A stretch of 53,202 nt of DNA from an uncultured Desulfovibrionaceae bacterium (GTDB taxonomy: Bacteria; Desulfobacterota; Desulfovibrionia; Desulfovibrionales; Desulfovibrionaceae). A program made the position numbers and the translations under genes. Below the pieces are notes generated by a model, which was given only the letters and a program-made list of their open reading frames with translations, was not told the origin of the DNA and did not search any database. The stretch is from positions 1 to 53,202 of the forward strand of contig CALUUT010000065.1 in the NCBI GenBank assembly GCA_944324045.1. Reading direction: 5' to 3'. Shown here in pieces: positions 27,581 to 36,750 of this stretch. Numbering within the stretch: position 1 is the first letter of the stretch; each line of letters begins with the position of its first letter.

Positions 27581-28432
27581 CTACTCCGTCCATCCCCGGC
27601 ACTCGATGCGCTCTTCCCGGAAAAAAGACGCGGGCAAAACAGGCCACAAAACACGCCACGGCGCGGACTCTTCCTCGCCATGCTCCCCTTTCTCCCCATC
27701 CTGAGACAGGACGGCGTCCGCGCCTTCCTGGGCCGCGCGGCTTGCGGATGCGCCGCCTTCGCACCAGACCAGGACGCCCTTTCGCGCGCAGAAGCATTGC
27801 AAAACCCTGTCTCGCCAATGCGGCTCGCCCATGACCAGAATGCGCCCCGGCCCTTCAGCGGCCAGATGCGAAAAAAGACGCAAAAGACGCCGCTCGCTCA
27901 GCAGACAGACGTTTTCAACGCCCGCAAGCTCCAGTCCCGCATATATGAGATTGTCCACACGCCGGGCGTGCGTCTTTGCCTCCGCATCGTCCCCGTTTTC
28001 GACGATAAGCGCCCATACGTCGGAAACGCCGGCGAAAAGCGCGCAAAGCGCCGCCAGCATGACCTGCCGCGCCGCGCGCATTGCCGCTGTTTCCCCTGTT
28101 ATGGCGCAATCGCCGCGTTTTTCCGCGCCATTGCCCGGGCCGGCCCCATCCAGGAGGGGTAGCGCATGGGACGGCGCATAGGAACGCGGCAAAAGCACAA
28201 GGCACCAGTCCACAGGCCGGCTCAGACGCCGAATGGCCGTTCCCGGATAGGAAACGACGCTTTCCTCTTTTGAAAAAGGAAGAATGTGGCCAAAGGCCGC
28301 GTGCGCCTGAGCGATATACGTCTTAAGCAAAGAACGGGACCGCGCCCCGGCGGCCTCGTATGCCTCGCCGATGACGGCGTCGCCGACGCGCGCCGCATCC
28401 AGTTCTTCCCACAGTGTTTTTCCGGGCTTCAT
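27581..28432 (-). CDS. uncharacterised protein with weak histidinol-dehydrogenase-like fold
   Basis: A 283-residue cytosolic protein with no full-length match that I recognise. Three segments recur in the order found in HisD: RPVDWCLVLLPRSYAPSHAL (HisD has RPVDRVGVYVPGG), QVMLAALCALFAGVSDVWALIV, and IYAGLELAGVENVCLLSERRLLRLF. The catalytic Glu/His residues and zinc ligands of HisD are not apparent and the length is only about two thirds, so I do not expect dehydrogenase activity. The last 60 residues are low-complexity. AGGGATAT precedes the ATG. It lies between a secreted protein and an EF-G paralogue on the same strand. Confidence 0.7.
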   Translation of the reverse strand: MKPGKTLWEELDAARVGDAVIGEAYEAAGARSRSLLKTYIAQAHAAFGHILPFSKEESVVSYPGTAIRRLSRPVDWCLVLLPRSYAPSHALPLLDGAGPGNGAEKRGDCAITGETAAMRAARQVMLAALCALFAGVSDVWALIVENGDDAEAKTHARRVDNLIYAGLELAGVENVCLLSERRLLRLFSHLAAEGPGRILVMGEPHWRDRVLQCFCARKGVLVWCEGGASASRAAQEGADAVLSQDGEKGEHGEEESAPWRVLWPVLPASFFREERIECRGWTE

Positions 28433-28499
28433 ATATCCCTGGTCCTCTTACAAAACCGCCCCGGTTCCCGCGCGCAGGCCGCGCGCCGCAATATCCGGC

Positions 28500-29666
28500 C
28501 TAGTTTTGTTTTGGCGCGGAAGACGGATATTTGCCGAACGCCGCGCGGATGTAATTCAAAAGACACTGGTTGAGCGCCTGATCGCGAGTCAGACCTTCGG
28601 CGTACGCGCCGTTCGCCAGGGTTTTCCTGAACTCGCTTCTGGAAAGAATCGCGTCTTTTGGCGCGGCGCGTTCAAGCCCCTGGGCGTACTCTTTAAGCGA
28701 CGCCTTAAGCTGCGCGTCCTGCATGGCGGCAAGCCTCGCGTATTCTTTGGCCAAAGCGTCTGGCGACGGCATGTTCGGGGATTCAAGCACCGCTTTCAAC
28801 GCCGCGGCGTACCGGTCAAGACCGTTGCGAAGATGGCTTTCCTTGACCACGTTGATCCCCATCCAGCCGGCTTTAAGCCACTTGAAGGCCGCATTGCTCA
28901 AAACCGGCGACGTCATGGAATCAGCGTAGAATACGCCGATGGAGATGGAATCATATACATAGGTGTCCATCCAGCCGATGCCGCTTCGGGTCGCGCCGGC
29001 GTTTTTGGTATACACATAGTTCCAGTCGGAATCATCCCCCACGATAGCCCCTTTCATGCCGACGTTCGACTGCTTGGTCTGCTTGGACACGGTAATGAAA
29101 AAGACCTTGCCGTCATACTGCATGAGAACGACCATCCGCGCAAGAGGATAGCTGTAGAAGCTGCCGCTGTTCGAATCCGGCGTGGTTTCCTCATATTCCG
29201 TTCCCCGCAAAACAAGCGGAACGCTCATATCCGTTATCTGCCACAGGCGCGGCGAGTGGCCGGCGATCTCGCTTCCCGAATACCATTTCAAAAGGCGCAC
29301 GCTGTTCGGGTACACGACGCCTGAAGGAAACGCCGGATTAAAATAGTACTCCAGAAACTTCGCCAGACTGGCGGCGTACTGCGTCTTTAAGACCGCGCCA
29401 AGGCCGGCGTCCCGTTCCTTAAGCGTAAAGTCCGCATTCTTTCCCGTTATCGGCATGCTCTGCGCAAAATGCAGCAGGGGCGCTATTTTTTCCGGACTCA
29501 GCGTCATATTTTTATCAAGATCAAGCTGCACCAGATACGTCAGCGCGTCTTCCACCGCGGAATCGGCCTTCTTGGCCTGTCCCGCGAACGCCGCCTGCGC
29601 CGCAACCGCCAGCATAAAAAAAACGGTCAATACATAACGCGCCCATCTACCGGCACTCTGTCTCAT
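28500..29666 (-). CDS. secreted protein of unknown function
   Basis: A 388-residue protein with a Sec signal peptide (YVLTVFFMLAVAAQAAFA, cleavage before GQAKK), so it is periplasmic. The mature part is mixed alpha/beta, with several aromatic segments (FLEYYFNPAF, SFYSYPLARMVVLMQY, DWNYVY), and a helical, Ala-rich C-terminal third. I do not recognise a family. The start at 29666 was chosen for GAGGTGCAGGA right before the ATG; an ATG 27 bases upstream has a poorer context. It follows two glycosyltransferase genes on the same strand, and a cell-envelope role is possible but unproven. Confidence 0.75.
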   Translation of the reverse strand: MRQSAGRWARYVLTVFFMLAVAAQAAFAGQAKKADSAVEDALTYLVQLDLDKNMTLSPEKIAPLLHFAQSMPITGKNADFTLKERDAGLGAVLKTQYAASLAKFLEYYFNPAFPSGVVYPNSVRLLKWYSGSEIAGHSPRLWQITDMSVPLVLRGTEYEETTPDSNSGSFYSYPLARMVVLMQYDGKVFFITVSKQTKQSNVGMKGAIVGDDSDWNYVYTKNAGATRSGIGWMDTYVYDSISIGVFYADSMTSPVLSNAAFKWLKAGWMGINVVKESHLRNGLDRYAAALKAVLESPNMPSPDALAKEYARLAAMQDAQLKASLKEYAQGLERAAPKDAILSRSEFRKTLANGAYAEGLTRDQALNQCLLNYIRAAFGKYPSSAPKQN

Positions 29667-29723
29667 TCCTGCACCTCGCTCCATATTCTTCAAAAACTAT
29701 CCGGCCAGGGCCTCCGCCGGGGC

Positions 29724-31067
29724 TTAAGCTCCATCTTGTTCACTCAAAATTTCTTCATACGCTTTGAGATATTCTCCGCACATGCGCTGCATGGTAAAAA
29801 AACGCTCATAGCGTTCGCGGGCCGCAAAAGACCAGTTCCGCAACATTGCTGGACGCCGCAACAGCGCAACTGCGGAACGAATCAGACCGTCGTAATCGCC
29901 GCAGGGATGCAGCCGTCCGCACGCTCCGTCCACAATCTGTTCCGGGACCCCGCCGACCGCAAACGCGCAGACCGGAACCCCTGCGGCAAACGCCTCAAGT
30001 ATCGCCAGAGAATGATTTTCCGCGGGCGAAACATGAATAAGCACATCCGCCGCCAGCATCGCCAGAATCATGACCGCCCGGCCTGCATAGGGCCAGAAAA
30101 GCACGTCGTTGCAACGCTCCAGGCGCTCTCCTCCGGCCATGACGCATACGGCTTCAGGAACCGCGGCCTTGATGCTCCGCCATATTCCCATCCATTTGTC
30201 GCCGCCCTTGGAACGGCATGTCTCGCCGCCATGCGCCGCAAACAGCACGACCTTCGCCGGCCGGGCCATGCCCATGCTCCGGCGCGCCAGCGCCTTCGCC
30301 CGGCCAAGCCGCGGCGCGGCGCCTTCCAACGGCGCGTCGAAGGCCCCTTTGCTGATTCTATCATGCGGACTGAAATCCGACAAGACGCCGCCGCACATTT
30401 GCTCAAACATGACGGCGGGGTCTTCCACGCCGTTTGGAATAATCCGGCACCCACATTCCGGCAGCGCCTCCCGCGCCATTTTTCCAAGCCATGCGGAAGG
30501 GCACGCAAACCGCGGTTTAACTGCGCGCAAGAGAGCGCGCAGCTTCCGGCCATGCAACGCCGCGTGCGGGCGTCCCATGGGGCAGACGCAGGCGCAGGCG
30601 TCAACCCAGGCCCGGCACGCAAGAGGATGAATGCAGCCGCCGGTGAGCAGGCGCGCGTCGTGCAACGTGCACAAAAGCCCGCGCCCGGGTGCGGGCCGTT
30701 CCAGCAAGGCCGCGAAAAACCCTTCCCAGTCCTGCGTGGAATGCATGTGCAAAACCCCGGTCCGATTCCCGGACGCCAAAGAAGCCGGCCGGCGAAGCGC
30801 CCATTCCGACGCCCCCGGGGATGCCGCTTCGGCAAAACTGGATGAGGCGCGCGACGCGCCCGCGCCGAAATCCGGGCCTGCGCAACGAAGGATATGCGCA
30901 AGAACGCCCTTTTGTTCCATGCAGTCCGCTGCCCGCGGACCATCGAATATCTCGCAGGAAAACGACACGTTGTAGCCGGCCCGCGACGCCGCCATGCCGG
31001 CCATGCCCGCCACGCGGGCCGCGCCGCCGTGAAAGGCGAGCGCGCTGTGAATGTGGACTGGATTCAT
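29724..31067 (-). CDS. glycosyltransferase, GT4-like
   Basis: A 447-residue cytosolic enzyme. The N-terminal HGGAARVAGMAGMAASRAGY acts as the glycine-rich acceptor-side loop of GT-B enzymes. The C-terminal half contains VLFAAHGG, a donor-binding HVSPAENHSLAILEAFAAGVPVCAF segment (EX7E-like motif) and GGVPEQIVDG, all typical of GT4. A central cysteine-rich part (ACRAWVDACACVCPMG) is unusual and may bind a metal. The start is at 31067; the open frame to 31163 would run into the upstream gene. The sugar and acceptor are unknown. It is probably co-transcribed with the preceding glycosyltransferase (46-base gap). Confidence 0.8.
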   Translation of the reverse strand: MNPVHIHSALAFHGGAARVAGMAGMAASRAGYNVSFSCEIFDGPRAADCMEQKGVLAHILRCAGPDFGAGASRASSSFAEAASPGASEWALRRPASLASGNRTGVLHMHSTQDWEGFFAALLERPAPGRGLLCTLHDARLLTGGCIHPLACRAWVDACACVCPMGRPHAALHGRKLRALLRAVKPRFACPSAWLGKMAREALPECGCRIIPNGVEDPAVMFEQMCGGVLSDFSPHDRISKGAFDAPLEGAAPRLGRAKALARRSMGMARPAKVVLFAAHGGETCRSKGGDKWMGIWRSIKAAVPEAVCVMAGGERLERCNDVLFWPYAGRAVMILAMLAADVLIHVSPAENHSLAILEAFAAGVPVCAFAVGGVPEQIVDGACGRLHPCGDYDGLIRSAVALLRRPAMLRNWSFAARERYERFFTMQRMCGEYLKAYEEILSEQDGA

Positions 31068-31113
31068 AAAAAAATGGAAACCCTGCCGGTCCTCATACGA
31101 CCAGTATAAAAAA

Positions 31114-32850
31114 CTACCTGGAAACGGTTTCCAGATATCCCTGTTTGAGCAGCCACAGCACAATGCAGTCCCCGTCCTCTTCAGGCCCCGGACCGAAAAT
31201 GTCGCGCAGCCGGCCGATGGAGACGGGCTTCATGGCCCGGACCAGAATCCGGCGTATGGCCTGCGGCTCAAGCCGCTCTTCAATGCCGCCGTAAAACGCC
31301 GGCGCTTCTTTGCCGCGATACAAGGCCTGACCAAGAGCCGATATGCGTACAAGCATATCTTTCTGCAATACCTGTGCCGGATGACCGGAAAATACGCGCG
31401 CATAGGAAAAATGCAAAGGATGCGTAACATCTCGAAACATTTCGCGCTCTACGGGAAAGGACCAAAGCCCGTCCCACAGCGCCACATATTGCGCTATCAC
31501 TCCCGGCCAGGAAAAAAGCCGCTTCACGCGCTCAAACGCGGCCCGCCCCATGGCCGCGCGCAATCCGGAATCATGAACCAGAGCCCGCACGGCCAGGGCA
31601 AGCGCAGGAATCTGCACAACAGTCTCCTGCGCCAGGGCAAGGTGCGTCTGATTGTCATAGAAAATGTGGGCCAGAACATCCGTTCTTGAGGTGTCCGCCG
31701 GTCCGATGGTGGGGATGAGAAACCCGGTCTCGCCGTGCCGGACAATGTCCCGATATCCGCTCCAATCCGCGGCGATTGCGGGCAACATGGCCGCCCCGGC
31801 CTCAAGCAGCGTGAGGCCGAACGTTTCCTGGACGTTGTCCGCCGGCGAAATGAACATATCGGCGGCGGCGTACAGTCCTTCGCGCGCATCATCGTCCGGA
31901 CGCTTCACAATTGTGCAACGGATGCCCAAATTTTGCGCAAAACGGGCGAGCGTATCCGGCACATCGTCCCCGGCGTCCGTCCAGCCGGCCAGCACAAGCC
32001 GGACCGCTGAAAGATCAATCGGCCTGTTCAGGCCCGATGCCGCGTCCTTCCATCCGGATGCCCGGACAGCCGACGCCACGCTGTCCTCTTCCGGGCGTCC
32101 GGCGCAGGCAAAGGACTCCGACGCCGCGAGCTTCACGGCGCGAAGCAGGGGAAGCAAATCCATCTTGGAAGAGTGGGAAAACCGCCCCAAGGTCAAAAGC
32201 ATGCGCTCGTCCCGCTCAAGTTCGAGCTTGGCGCGCATGCCGGCTCTTTGCGCAAGGAGCCGCTCCGGGTCCGGCATGTCCGTCCCCAAAGGGATGCAGA
32301 CCACACGGGGCTCGCGAAATTCCGGCCCCAGACCGAAGGCTTCGCGCAATCGCCGGTAATAGGCCCGCATGACCGCCTGACCGGCCGCAGAGGTGGCCGC
32401 CACAGCGTCCCGCGCCGTGGTCCCGGTCCAGACATGCCCCAGAAAATCCGCAGAATAGCGCGCATAGCTCAGCGTGTGCGTGGTTCCGGTTATCGGAAAA
32501 CACTCAGGGGCCATGAAATTGCGCAACCGGCACAGATGCGCGAACTGACGCACGCAGTCGGAGAGATGAAAACAGTGATACGGCGTTGCCTTAATATGCC
32601 GCGGCAAAAAAGCCACGGGCATGACTTCGACTTTATTACGCCGCCATGCATCGGGAAAACGCTCGCGCAGGATTTGACTCATGGATGCGCACGAGTTGTA
32701 ATCCGGAAGGAAAAAATGATAGGCGTCATACGGATCGGCCTGAAACAGAGCGCGCAGAAAACCGCTGTTCGCCACTTTGCGGCCCATAATGTCGCCGGAT
32801 TCGAAAAAAGGATGCAGAGTTGCCCATATTCTGGGCCGTCTTTGTTCCAT
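31114..32850 (-). CDS. large glycosyltransferase, GT4-like
   Basis: A 578-residue protein. It opens RPRIWATLHPFFESGDIMGRKVANSGFLRAL, has a central domain with LLTLGRFSHSSKMDLLPLLRAVK (start of the donor-binding half), VRLVLAG, and MFISPADNVQETFGLTLLEAGAAMLPAIAADWSGYRDIV (EX7E-like GT4 motif). It is longer than most GT4 enzymes, with a C-terminal extension of about 130 residues that is mostly helical and unrecognised. AGGG lies close before the ATG. It is probably the first gene of the minus-strand envelope cluster, transcribed divergently from the pseudo-receiver/GAF gene. Confidence 0.8.
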   Translation of the reverse strand: MEQRRPRIWATLHPFFESGDIMGRKVANSGFLRALFQADPYDAYHFFLPDYNSCASMSQILRERFPDAWRRNKVEVMPVAFLPRHIKATPYHCFHLSDCVRQFAHLCRLRNFMAPECFPITGTTHTLSYARYSADFLGHVWTGTTARDAVAATSAAGQAVMRAYYRRLREAFGLGPEFREPRVVCIPLGTDMPDPERLLAQRAGMRAKLELERDERMLLTLGRFSHSSKMDLLPLLRAVKLAASESFACAGRPEEDSVASAVRASGWKDAASGLNRPIDLSAVRLVLAGWTDAGDDVPDTLARFAQNLGIRCTIVKRPDDDAREGLYAAADMFISPADNVQETFGLTLLEAGAAMLPAIAADWSGYRDIVRHGETGFLIPTIGPADTSRTDVLAHIFYDNQTHLALAQETVVQIPALALAVRALVHDSGLRAAMGRAAFERVKRLFSWPGVIAQYVALWDGLWSFPVEREMFRDVTHPLHFSYARVFSGHPAQVLQKDMLVRISALGQALYRGKEAPAFYGGIEERLEPQAIRRILVRAMKPVSIGRLRDIFGPGPEEDGDCIVLWLLKQGYLETVSR

Positions 32851-33021
32851 GCCCTACCATTCCAAGGCAAAATACAGTGAGGAAAAACACGCCCGGCGCC
32901 CTGTTTTTTTGCAACCATGCCTTCCGGCCCGAAACGGTTCCCTGCTCCGTGCCGGCAAAAAAATCATGGTACGGAAATTGCTTCTGCATCAGGCGTCACA
33001 CCTTTTTATGAGGAGCGAACG

Positions 33022-34086
33022 ATGCGCTGTGCAGATGGAAAAACACTCTGGGCCATGGGACTTGACGGCCAGGCTCTTGCTGTTCTTAAACAATGCGCGG
33101 AGCCTGAGCATACAGTAAAAGCGCATTTTCCGGAAGTCTTTATTGCTGAAGAGACGCATGCGGAAGAGTCCCCTTTCGCCATATGCCTGTCCATGGGGGC
33201 ATGGCGCGATTTGCGACGCCGCTATGGAGAGGCGCCATGCGCAAAGCCGCCCGCATGGATTTTAATCGTGGAAGACTCTTTCGCCGCTTCGGAACTGGAA
33301 GACGCCATGTCCCAGGGATTCGCCGCGATTCTGAAATGCCCTCTTGAGCGTAACCGGGTGTTGAACGCCTTGTCCTGCGCGCTTGAAGACTGGCATATTC
33401 ATCAGGATATCATGGCCATGGGCAAAGAAATCATGCTCAATCGCGAACTGCTGCAGCGCAAAAACGACAGCGCCCGGTTTCTTGTGGATTTTCTTGCCCA
33501 AACGTCCGAAGCCCCGCGCATCAAAGATATGCTGCGCATCGCCGCGCGCTGCCTTGCAACCGTCATGCCGGTGGCCGGCATCGGCGCGCTCATGCGGCAT
33601 GCGGACAACGCCGAAACGCCCCGCCGGTTTCTGTTCCTTCCGGCTTTGCCGGACACGGCGGCCTGGAAGGAATGGCAGATGATTCTTTCCTGCGCGGACG
33701 CAAAGCTCATCGCCCTGCCTTTTCTGGCGGACCCCGCCCATCGCGCCGCGGCATTCAAGCCTGAGACCGCCGCCCGCCCGGAAACGGCCATGCCTGGCGT
33801 CGCCCGGTCGTTCTCCATCCTCGAACCGGGCGAACCGTCCCTGCGCCCTTCCTCGGACAAAAAACGCATGCTTTTCACGCCGGTTCACCTGTACGGAAGA
33901 ACAAGCGGCCTTCTGTGCGTTCAATTTACGCGGGAATACAATATCGGCCATGAACGACTGGCCATACTGAATGCGGCGCTTACGCACCTTGGAATGGGGC
34001 TGCGTACGCTCTTTCTGGAGCGCCGCGCCGTGGAAAACGCGGATGCGCCGCCCAAAGCGTCCCCTGAAAAACGCGCTGAAGCGTAA
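33022..34086 (+). CDS. pseudo-receiver plus GAF-like protein
   Basis: A 354-residue cytosolic protein. Residues 1-140 look like a response-regulator receiver: PPAWILIVEDSFAASELEDAMSQGFAAILKCPLERNRVLNAL aligns with beta4-alpha4-beta5-alpha5. The expected phosphoacceptor Asp is missing (PFAICLSMGAW at beta3), and KCPL replaces the KPF motif. A helical linker follows, then a GAF-like sensor domain (about 165-335) ending with the strand RTSGLLCVQFT and NIGHERLAILNAAL. It is thus probably a phosphorylation-independent signalling protein. AGGAG lies 6 bases before the ATG; the open frame to 32917 is rejected. Confidence 0.65.
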   Translation: MRCADGKTLWAMGLDGQALAVLKQCAEPEHTVKAHFPEVFIAEETHAEESPFAICLSMGAWRDLRRRYGEAPCAKPPAWILIVEDSFAASELEDAMSQGFAAILKCPLERNRVLNALSCALEDWHIHQDIMAMGKEIMLNRELLQRKNDSARFLVDFLAQTSEAPRIKDMLRIAARCLATVMPVAGIGALMRHADNAETPRRFLFLPALPDTAAWKEWQMILSCADAKLIALPFLADPAHRAAAFKPETAARPETAMPGVARSFSILEPGEPSLRPSSDKKRMLFTPVHLYGRTSGLLCVQFTREYNIGHERLAILNAALTHLGMGLRTLFLERRAVENADAPPKASPEKRAEA

Positions 34087-34310
34087 AACGCCGCCTTTTC
34101 GCCCCAGGGCGCGGGCAGAGGCGTCTGCAACGCTCCTTCCAAAGCGGAAAACTTTTCCCCCAAAATCAAAAAGGCGGCAAATTTTTCCGCTTCTTGACGA
34201 AAGCCGCGGAGTGCGCCACAAGGGGCTCTTCGCGTCCGTCGTCGCCGCCGCATAAGTCGTCGCCGCATAAAGCGGATTTTCCTTCGTCATCTTTTCTGAG
34301 GAGCGCGTTT

Positions 34311-35030
34311 GTGTTTAACAGCCTGCTGTGGATAGGGTTCGCCATTCTTGATCTTTCGGTCACGCTGGCCGTATTCCGCTATTTCGGAAAAATAGGAATC
34401 TATGCGCTCATCGTGTTCGACCTTTTGCTCTGCAACATCCAGGTGCTTAAAATCGTCAACCTGTTCGGGCTGACCACCACGCTCGGCAATGTCTTGTATG
34501 CCGGGGTGTTTCTGGCGACCGACATACTAAGCGAATGCTACGGCAAAAAGGCGGCCGCGCGCGGCGTGCAGCTCGGCTTCGCCACCCTGATCATGGGGGC
34601 TTTGTATATGCAAATCGCCCTGCTTTTCACTCCCGGACCCGAAGATTTCATACAGCCGCACCTTGAAGCGGTATTCGGCATCTTCCCCAGAGTCATCGTC
34701 GGCAGCCTTGCGGCATACCTGGTGTCCCAGCATCACGACGTATGGGCCTTTCACTTCTGGCGCAAACGCACCAAGGGAAAAATGCTCTGGCTGCGCAACA
34801 ATGCCAGCACGCTTGTCAGCCAGCTTCTGGATACGCTTATATTCTGCTCCATCGCTTTTATCGGGGTCTTTCCCCTGCGGGACGTCATTGAAATCTGCAT
34901 CTCGACCTACATCATAAAAGCCCTGGTGGCCCTGCTTGATACGCCCTTCATCTATGGCGCGCGATACATTTTTGAAAAATATCTCCGGCACAGACCCGAG
35001 GAATACAGTTCCATAGAAGCCGCCAAGTAG
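34311..35030 (+). CDS. yhhQ: queuosine precursor transporter (YhhQ/DUF165 family)
   Basis: A 239-residue membrane protein with about six helices. The family pattern is seen in NLFGLTTTLGNVLYAGVFLATDILSECYGKKAAARGVQLGF, where the N-x-x-Y...D-x-L-x-E-x-Y-G-K-K block is diagnostic, and in NNASTLVSQLLDTLIF. YhhQ imports preQ0/preQ1-type precursors for queuosine in tRNA. The GTG at 34311 with GAGGAG seven bases upstream was chosen over a longer frame. No preQ1 riboswitch was recognised upstream and no que genes are in the window. Confidence 0.9.
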   Translation: MFNSLLWIGFAILDLSVTLAVFRYFGKIGIYALIVFDLLLCNIQVLKIVNLFGLTTTLGNVLYAGVFLATDILSECYGKKAAARGVQLGFATLIMGALYMQIALLFTPGPEDFIQPHLEAVFGIFPRVIVGSLAAYLVSQHHDVWAFHFWRKRTKGKMLWLRNNASTLVSQLLDTLIFCSIAFIGVFPLRDVIEICISTYIIKALVALLDTPFIYGARYIFEKYLRHRPEEYSSIEAAK

Positions 35031-35081
35031 CGCGCCGCGGCCGGAAAAAGACGGCCGGCCTTTCCCGCGCAACCGCCGTTC

Positions 35082-35118
35082 AAAAAAAGAAGGCCGTTTG
35101 CAACGGCCTTCTTTTTTT
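35082..35118. terminator. bidirectional terminator between the queuosine transporter and mgtE
   Basis: GAAGGCCGTT (35089-35098) and AACGGCCTTC (35102-35111) form a ten-pair stem with a three-base loop, flanked by seven A on the left and seven T on the right. It serves both converging genes; the mgtE stop codon lies at its edge. Confidence 0.93.
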
Positions 35119-36607
35119 ACAGCAAAAACAGACTTGCCAGCCCCAGAAAAATGAAGAATCCGCCGCTGTCCGTCAGCATGGTGAGAAAGATGCTTGAAGC
35201 CTGGGCCGGATCCCGGCCAAACGATTTCAGAATCAGCGGAATGGACGCCCCGGCCATGGCGCCCAGCGACATGTCGCTGACCATGGCCCCGCCCATGACC
35301 GCGGCAAGAATCGCGTTCCCCATAAAGAAATACACGGCGATAAAGGTAATGAGCCCGACCATGAGCCCGTTGGTGAACCCGATGCACCCTTCGCGCAGTA
35401 CGGCAAGCCACATGCGGCGCGGCTCAAAGCTGTCCGTCGCAAGCTGTCTGATCATGACCGCAAGCGCCTGCTGCCCCGTATTCCCGGCCTGATTGGCCAC
35501 AATGGGCATGAGCACGGCCAAAATGGCCATTTGCGCGATGGTTCCTTCAAACATATACACGACGCTTGCGGATATGGTGGAATTAAGAATATTGATGATC
35601 AGCCAGGGAAGGCGCATCTTCACGGATTCATACCACGGCGTGTCGATATTTTCATCCACGCCCGCGCCCACCATGCCCAGCATATCCTCGGATGCGGAAT
35701 CGTTGATGACGTCGATGACGTCGTCGTACGTCACAACGCCCAGCAAATGGTTTTCCTTATCCACAACCGGAATGGCCATGAAATTATAATGCGACAAAAG
35801 CTGGGCGACTTCCAGCTTGTCCGCGTCGGACGGCACGGATATGACATTGCGGTTGCGCAGGGCGTCATGCAAAAGCGTGCCCGGTTTTGCGGTCAGAAGG
35901 TCGCGCAGGGACAAAACGCCGATAAGATGTTCCGAATCATCCACGACAAAGGCGTAATAGGGCAGTTCCTTGTCTTCAATTTCCCGACGGATTTGCTGTA
36001 TCGCCTCGTCGACGGTCAGATTCTCCTCAAGAATCACGACCTCGGTGTTCATGATGCCGCCGGCTGTGTCCGGGTCGAACTTCATAAGACGGCGCAGTTC
36101 GTCGGCATCCTCTGTTTCCAGGTTGTTCAAAAGCTCGTCGCGGTGCTCTTCCTCAAGCTCGTCAAGCACGTCCGCCGCATCGTCCGGCGACATTTCCGAC
36201 ACGATCTGAGCAGCCAGATCGCTGTCGATGTTCTCCAGTATCTCGACCTGGTCGTCGCCTTCCATTTCAGCAAGGGCCGCGGCCGCATCCTCAAGGGGCA
36301 GACTCTGAATCCGGCTCACCTGCTCCTCAAGCGGCAAGTCGGAAAGCTCTTCCGCCACGTCGGCCGGGTGCACGAAGTCGCTGTCCGGGCTCACGTCCTC
36401 AGCCGCGGACAAAGAATCAGGGACAGGCATCGCGGCAAGCGATTCGTCGATGCGGCGTCTCTCCGCTCTGTCCGCAACGTCCTCATGGCCGCTTTTCGCG
36501 CCGCCCTTTTCTCGGCCTGCGCCCGACGCGCCGAAGGCGCCCCTGGAATCGAGAGGCGCTTTCATCTCCTCGTGACCGTCAACCCTATTGCTTTTTTTCT
36601 CATCCAT
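35117..36607 (-). CDS. mgtE: magnesium transporter MgtE
   Basis: A 496-residue Mg2+ channel. An unusual charged, low-complexity N-terminus of about 75 residues precedes the superhelical N domain (DVAEELSDLPLEEQVSRIQSLPL...). The CBS pair (GGIMNTEVVILEENLTVDEAI and HDALRNRNVISVPSDADKLEVAQLL) follows, then the five-helix pore (PIVANQAGNTGQQALAVMIRQLA, where NQAGNTGQQ is a family signature). The N and CBS domains sense cytosolic Mg2+ in known members. AAGG precedes ATG 36607. It is divergent from nadC and ends in a shared terminator. Confidence 0.95.
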   Translation of the reverse strand: MDEKKSNRVDGHEEMKAPLDSRGAFGASGAGREKGGAKSGHEDVADRAERRRIDESLAAMPVPDSLSAAEDVSPDSDFVHPADVAEELSDLPLEEQVSRIQSLPLEDAAAALAEMEGDDQVEILENIDSDLAAQIVSEMSPDDAADVLDELEEEHRDELLNNLETEDADELRRLMKFDPDTAGGIMNTEVVILEENLTVDEAIQQIRREIEDKELPYYAFVVDDSEHLIGVLSLRDLLTAKPGTLLHDALRNRNVISVPSDADKLEVAQLLSHYNFMAIPVVDKENHLLGVVTYDDVIDVINDSASEDMLGMVGAGVDENIDTPWYESVKMRLPWLIINILNSTISASVVYMFEGTIAQMAILAVLMPIVANQAGNTGQQALAVMIRQLATDSFEPRRMWLAVLREGCIGFTNGLMVGLITFIAVYFFMGNAILAAVMGGAMVSDMSLGAMAGASIPLILKSFGRDPAQASSIFLTMLTDSGGFFIFLGLASLFLL

Positions 36608-36648
36608 AACGGGGCCTTGTTCGCTTGATTGTGATGAAAAGGGCAAAC

Positions 36649-36677
36649 TTGACGAAGCCCCTGATGGTTTATATTAC
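36649..36677 (+). promoter_or_regulatory. candidate promoter of the nadCAB operon
   Basis: TTGACG (36649-36654) is followed after 17 bases by TATTAC (36672-36677); the overlapping TATATT at 36670 is an alternative -10. It leaves a leader of about 65 bases before nadC, containing a GCGGC-CAAC-GCCGC hairpin. The site lies in the 143-base divergent region with mgtE. Confidence 0.5.
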
Positions 36678-36750
36678 CCTGGAAAGAGATGCTGCGGCCA
36701 ACGCCGCGTTCCTCCACTGATGTACCACCAAGAAGGAGCCTTCACAATCC

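Noticed and set aside
29469..30845. Long plus-strand frame opposite a glycosyltransferase and the secreted protein
   Set aside because: No recognisable motif and composition rich in R, P and H; the minus-strand frames show real motifs and ribosome-binding sites.
34087..34310. preQ1 riboswitch before the queuosine transporter
   Set aside because: No preQ1-I or -II consensus was seen; only G/C-rich repeats of CGTCGCCGC type.
35531..36628. 365-codon plus-strand frame opposite mgtE
   Set aside because: Antisense shadow of the MgtE coding sequence, without a start signal.
36608..36750. Mg2+ riboswitch or NAD-related riboswitch between mgtE and nadC
   Set aside because: The region has only 143 bases with a promoter and one small hairpin; it is too short and lacks known riboswitch motifs.
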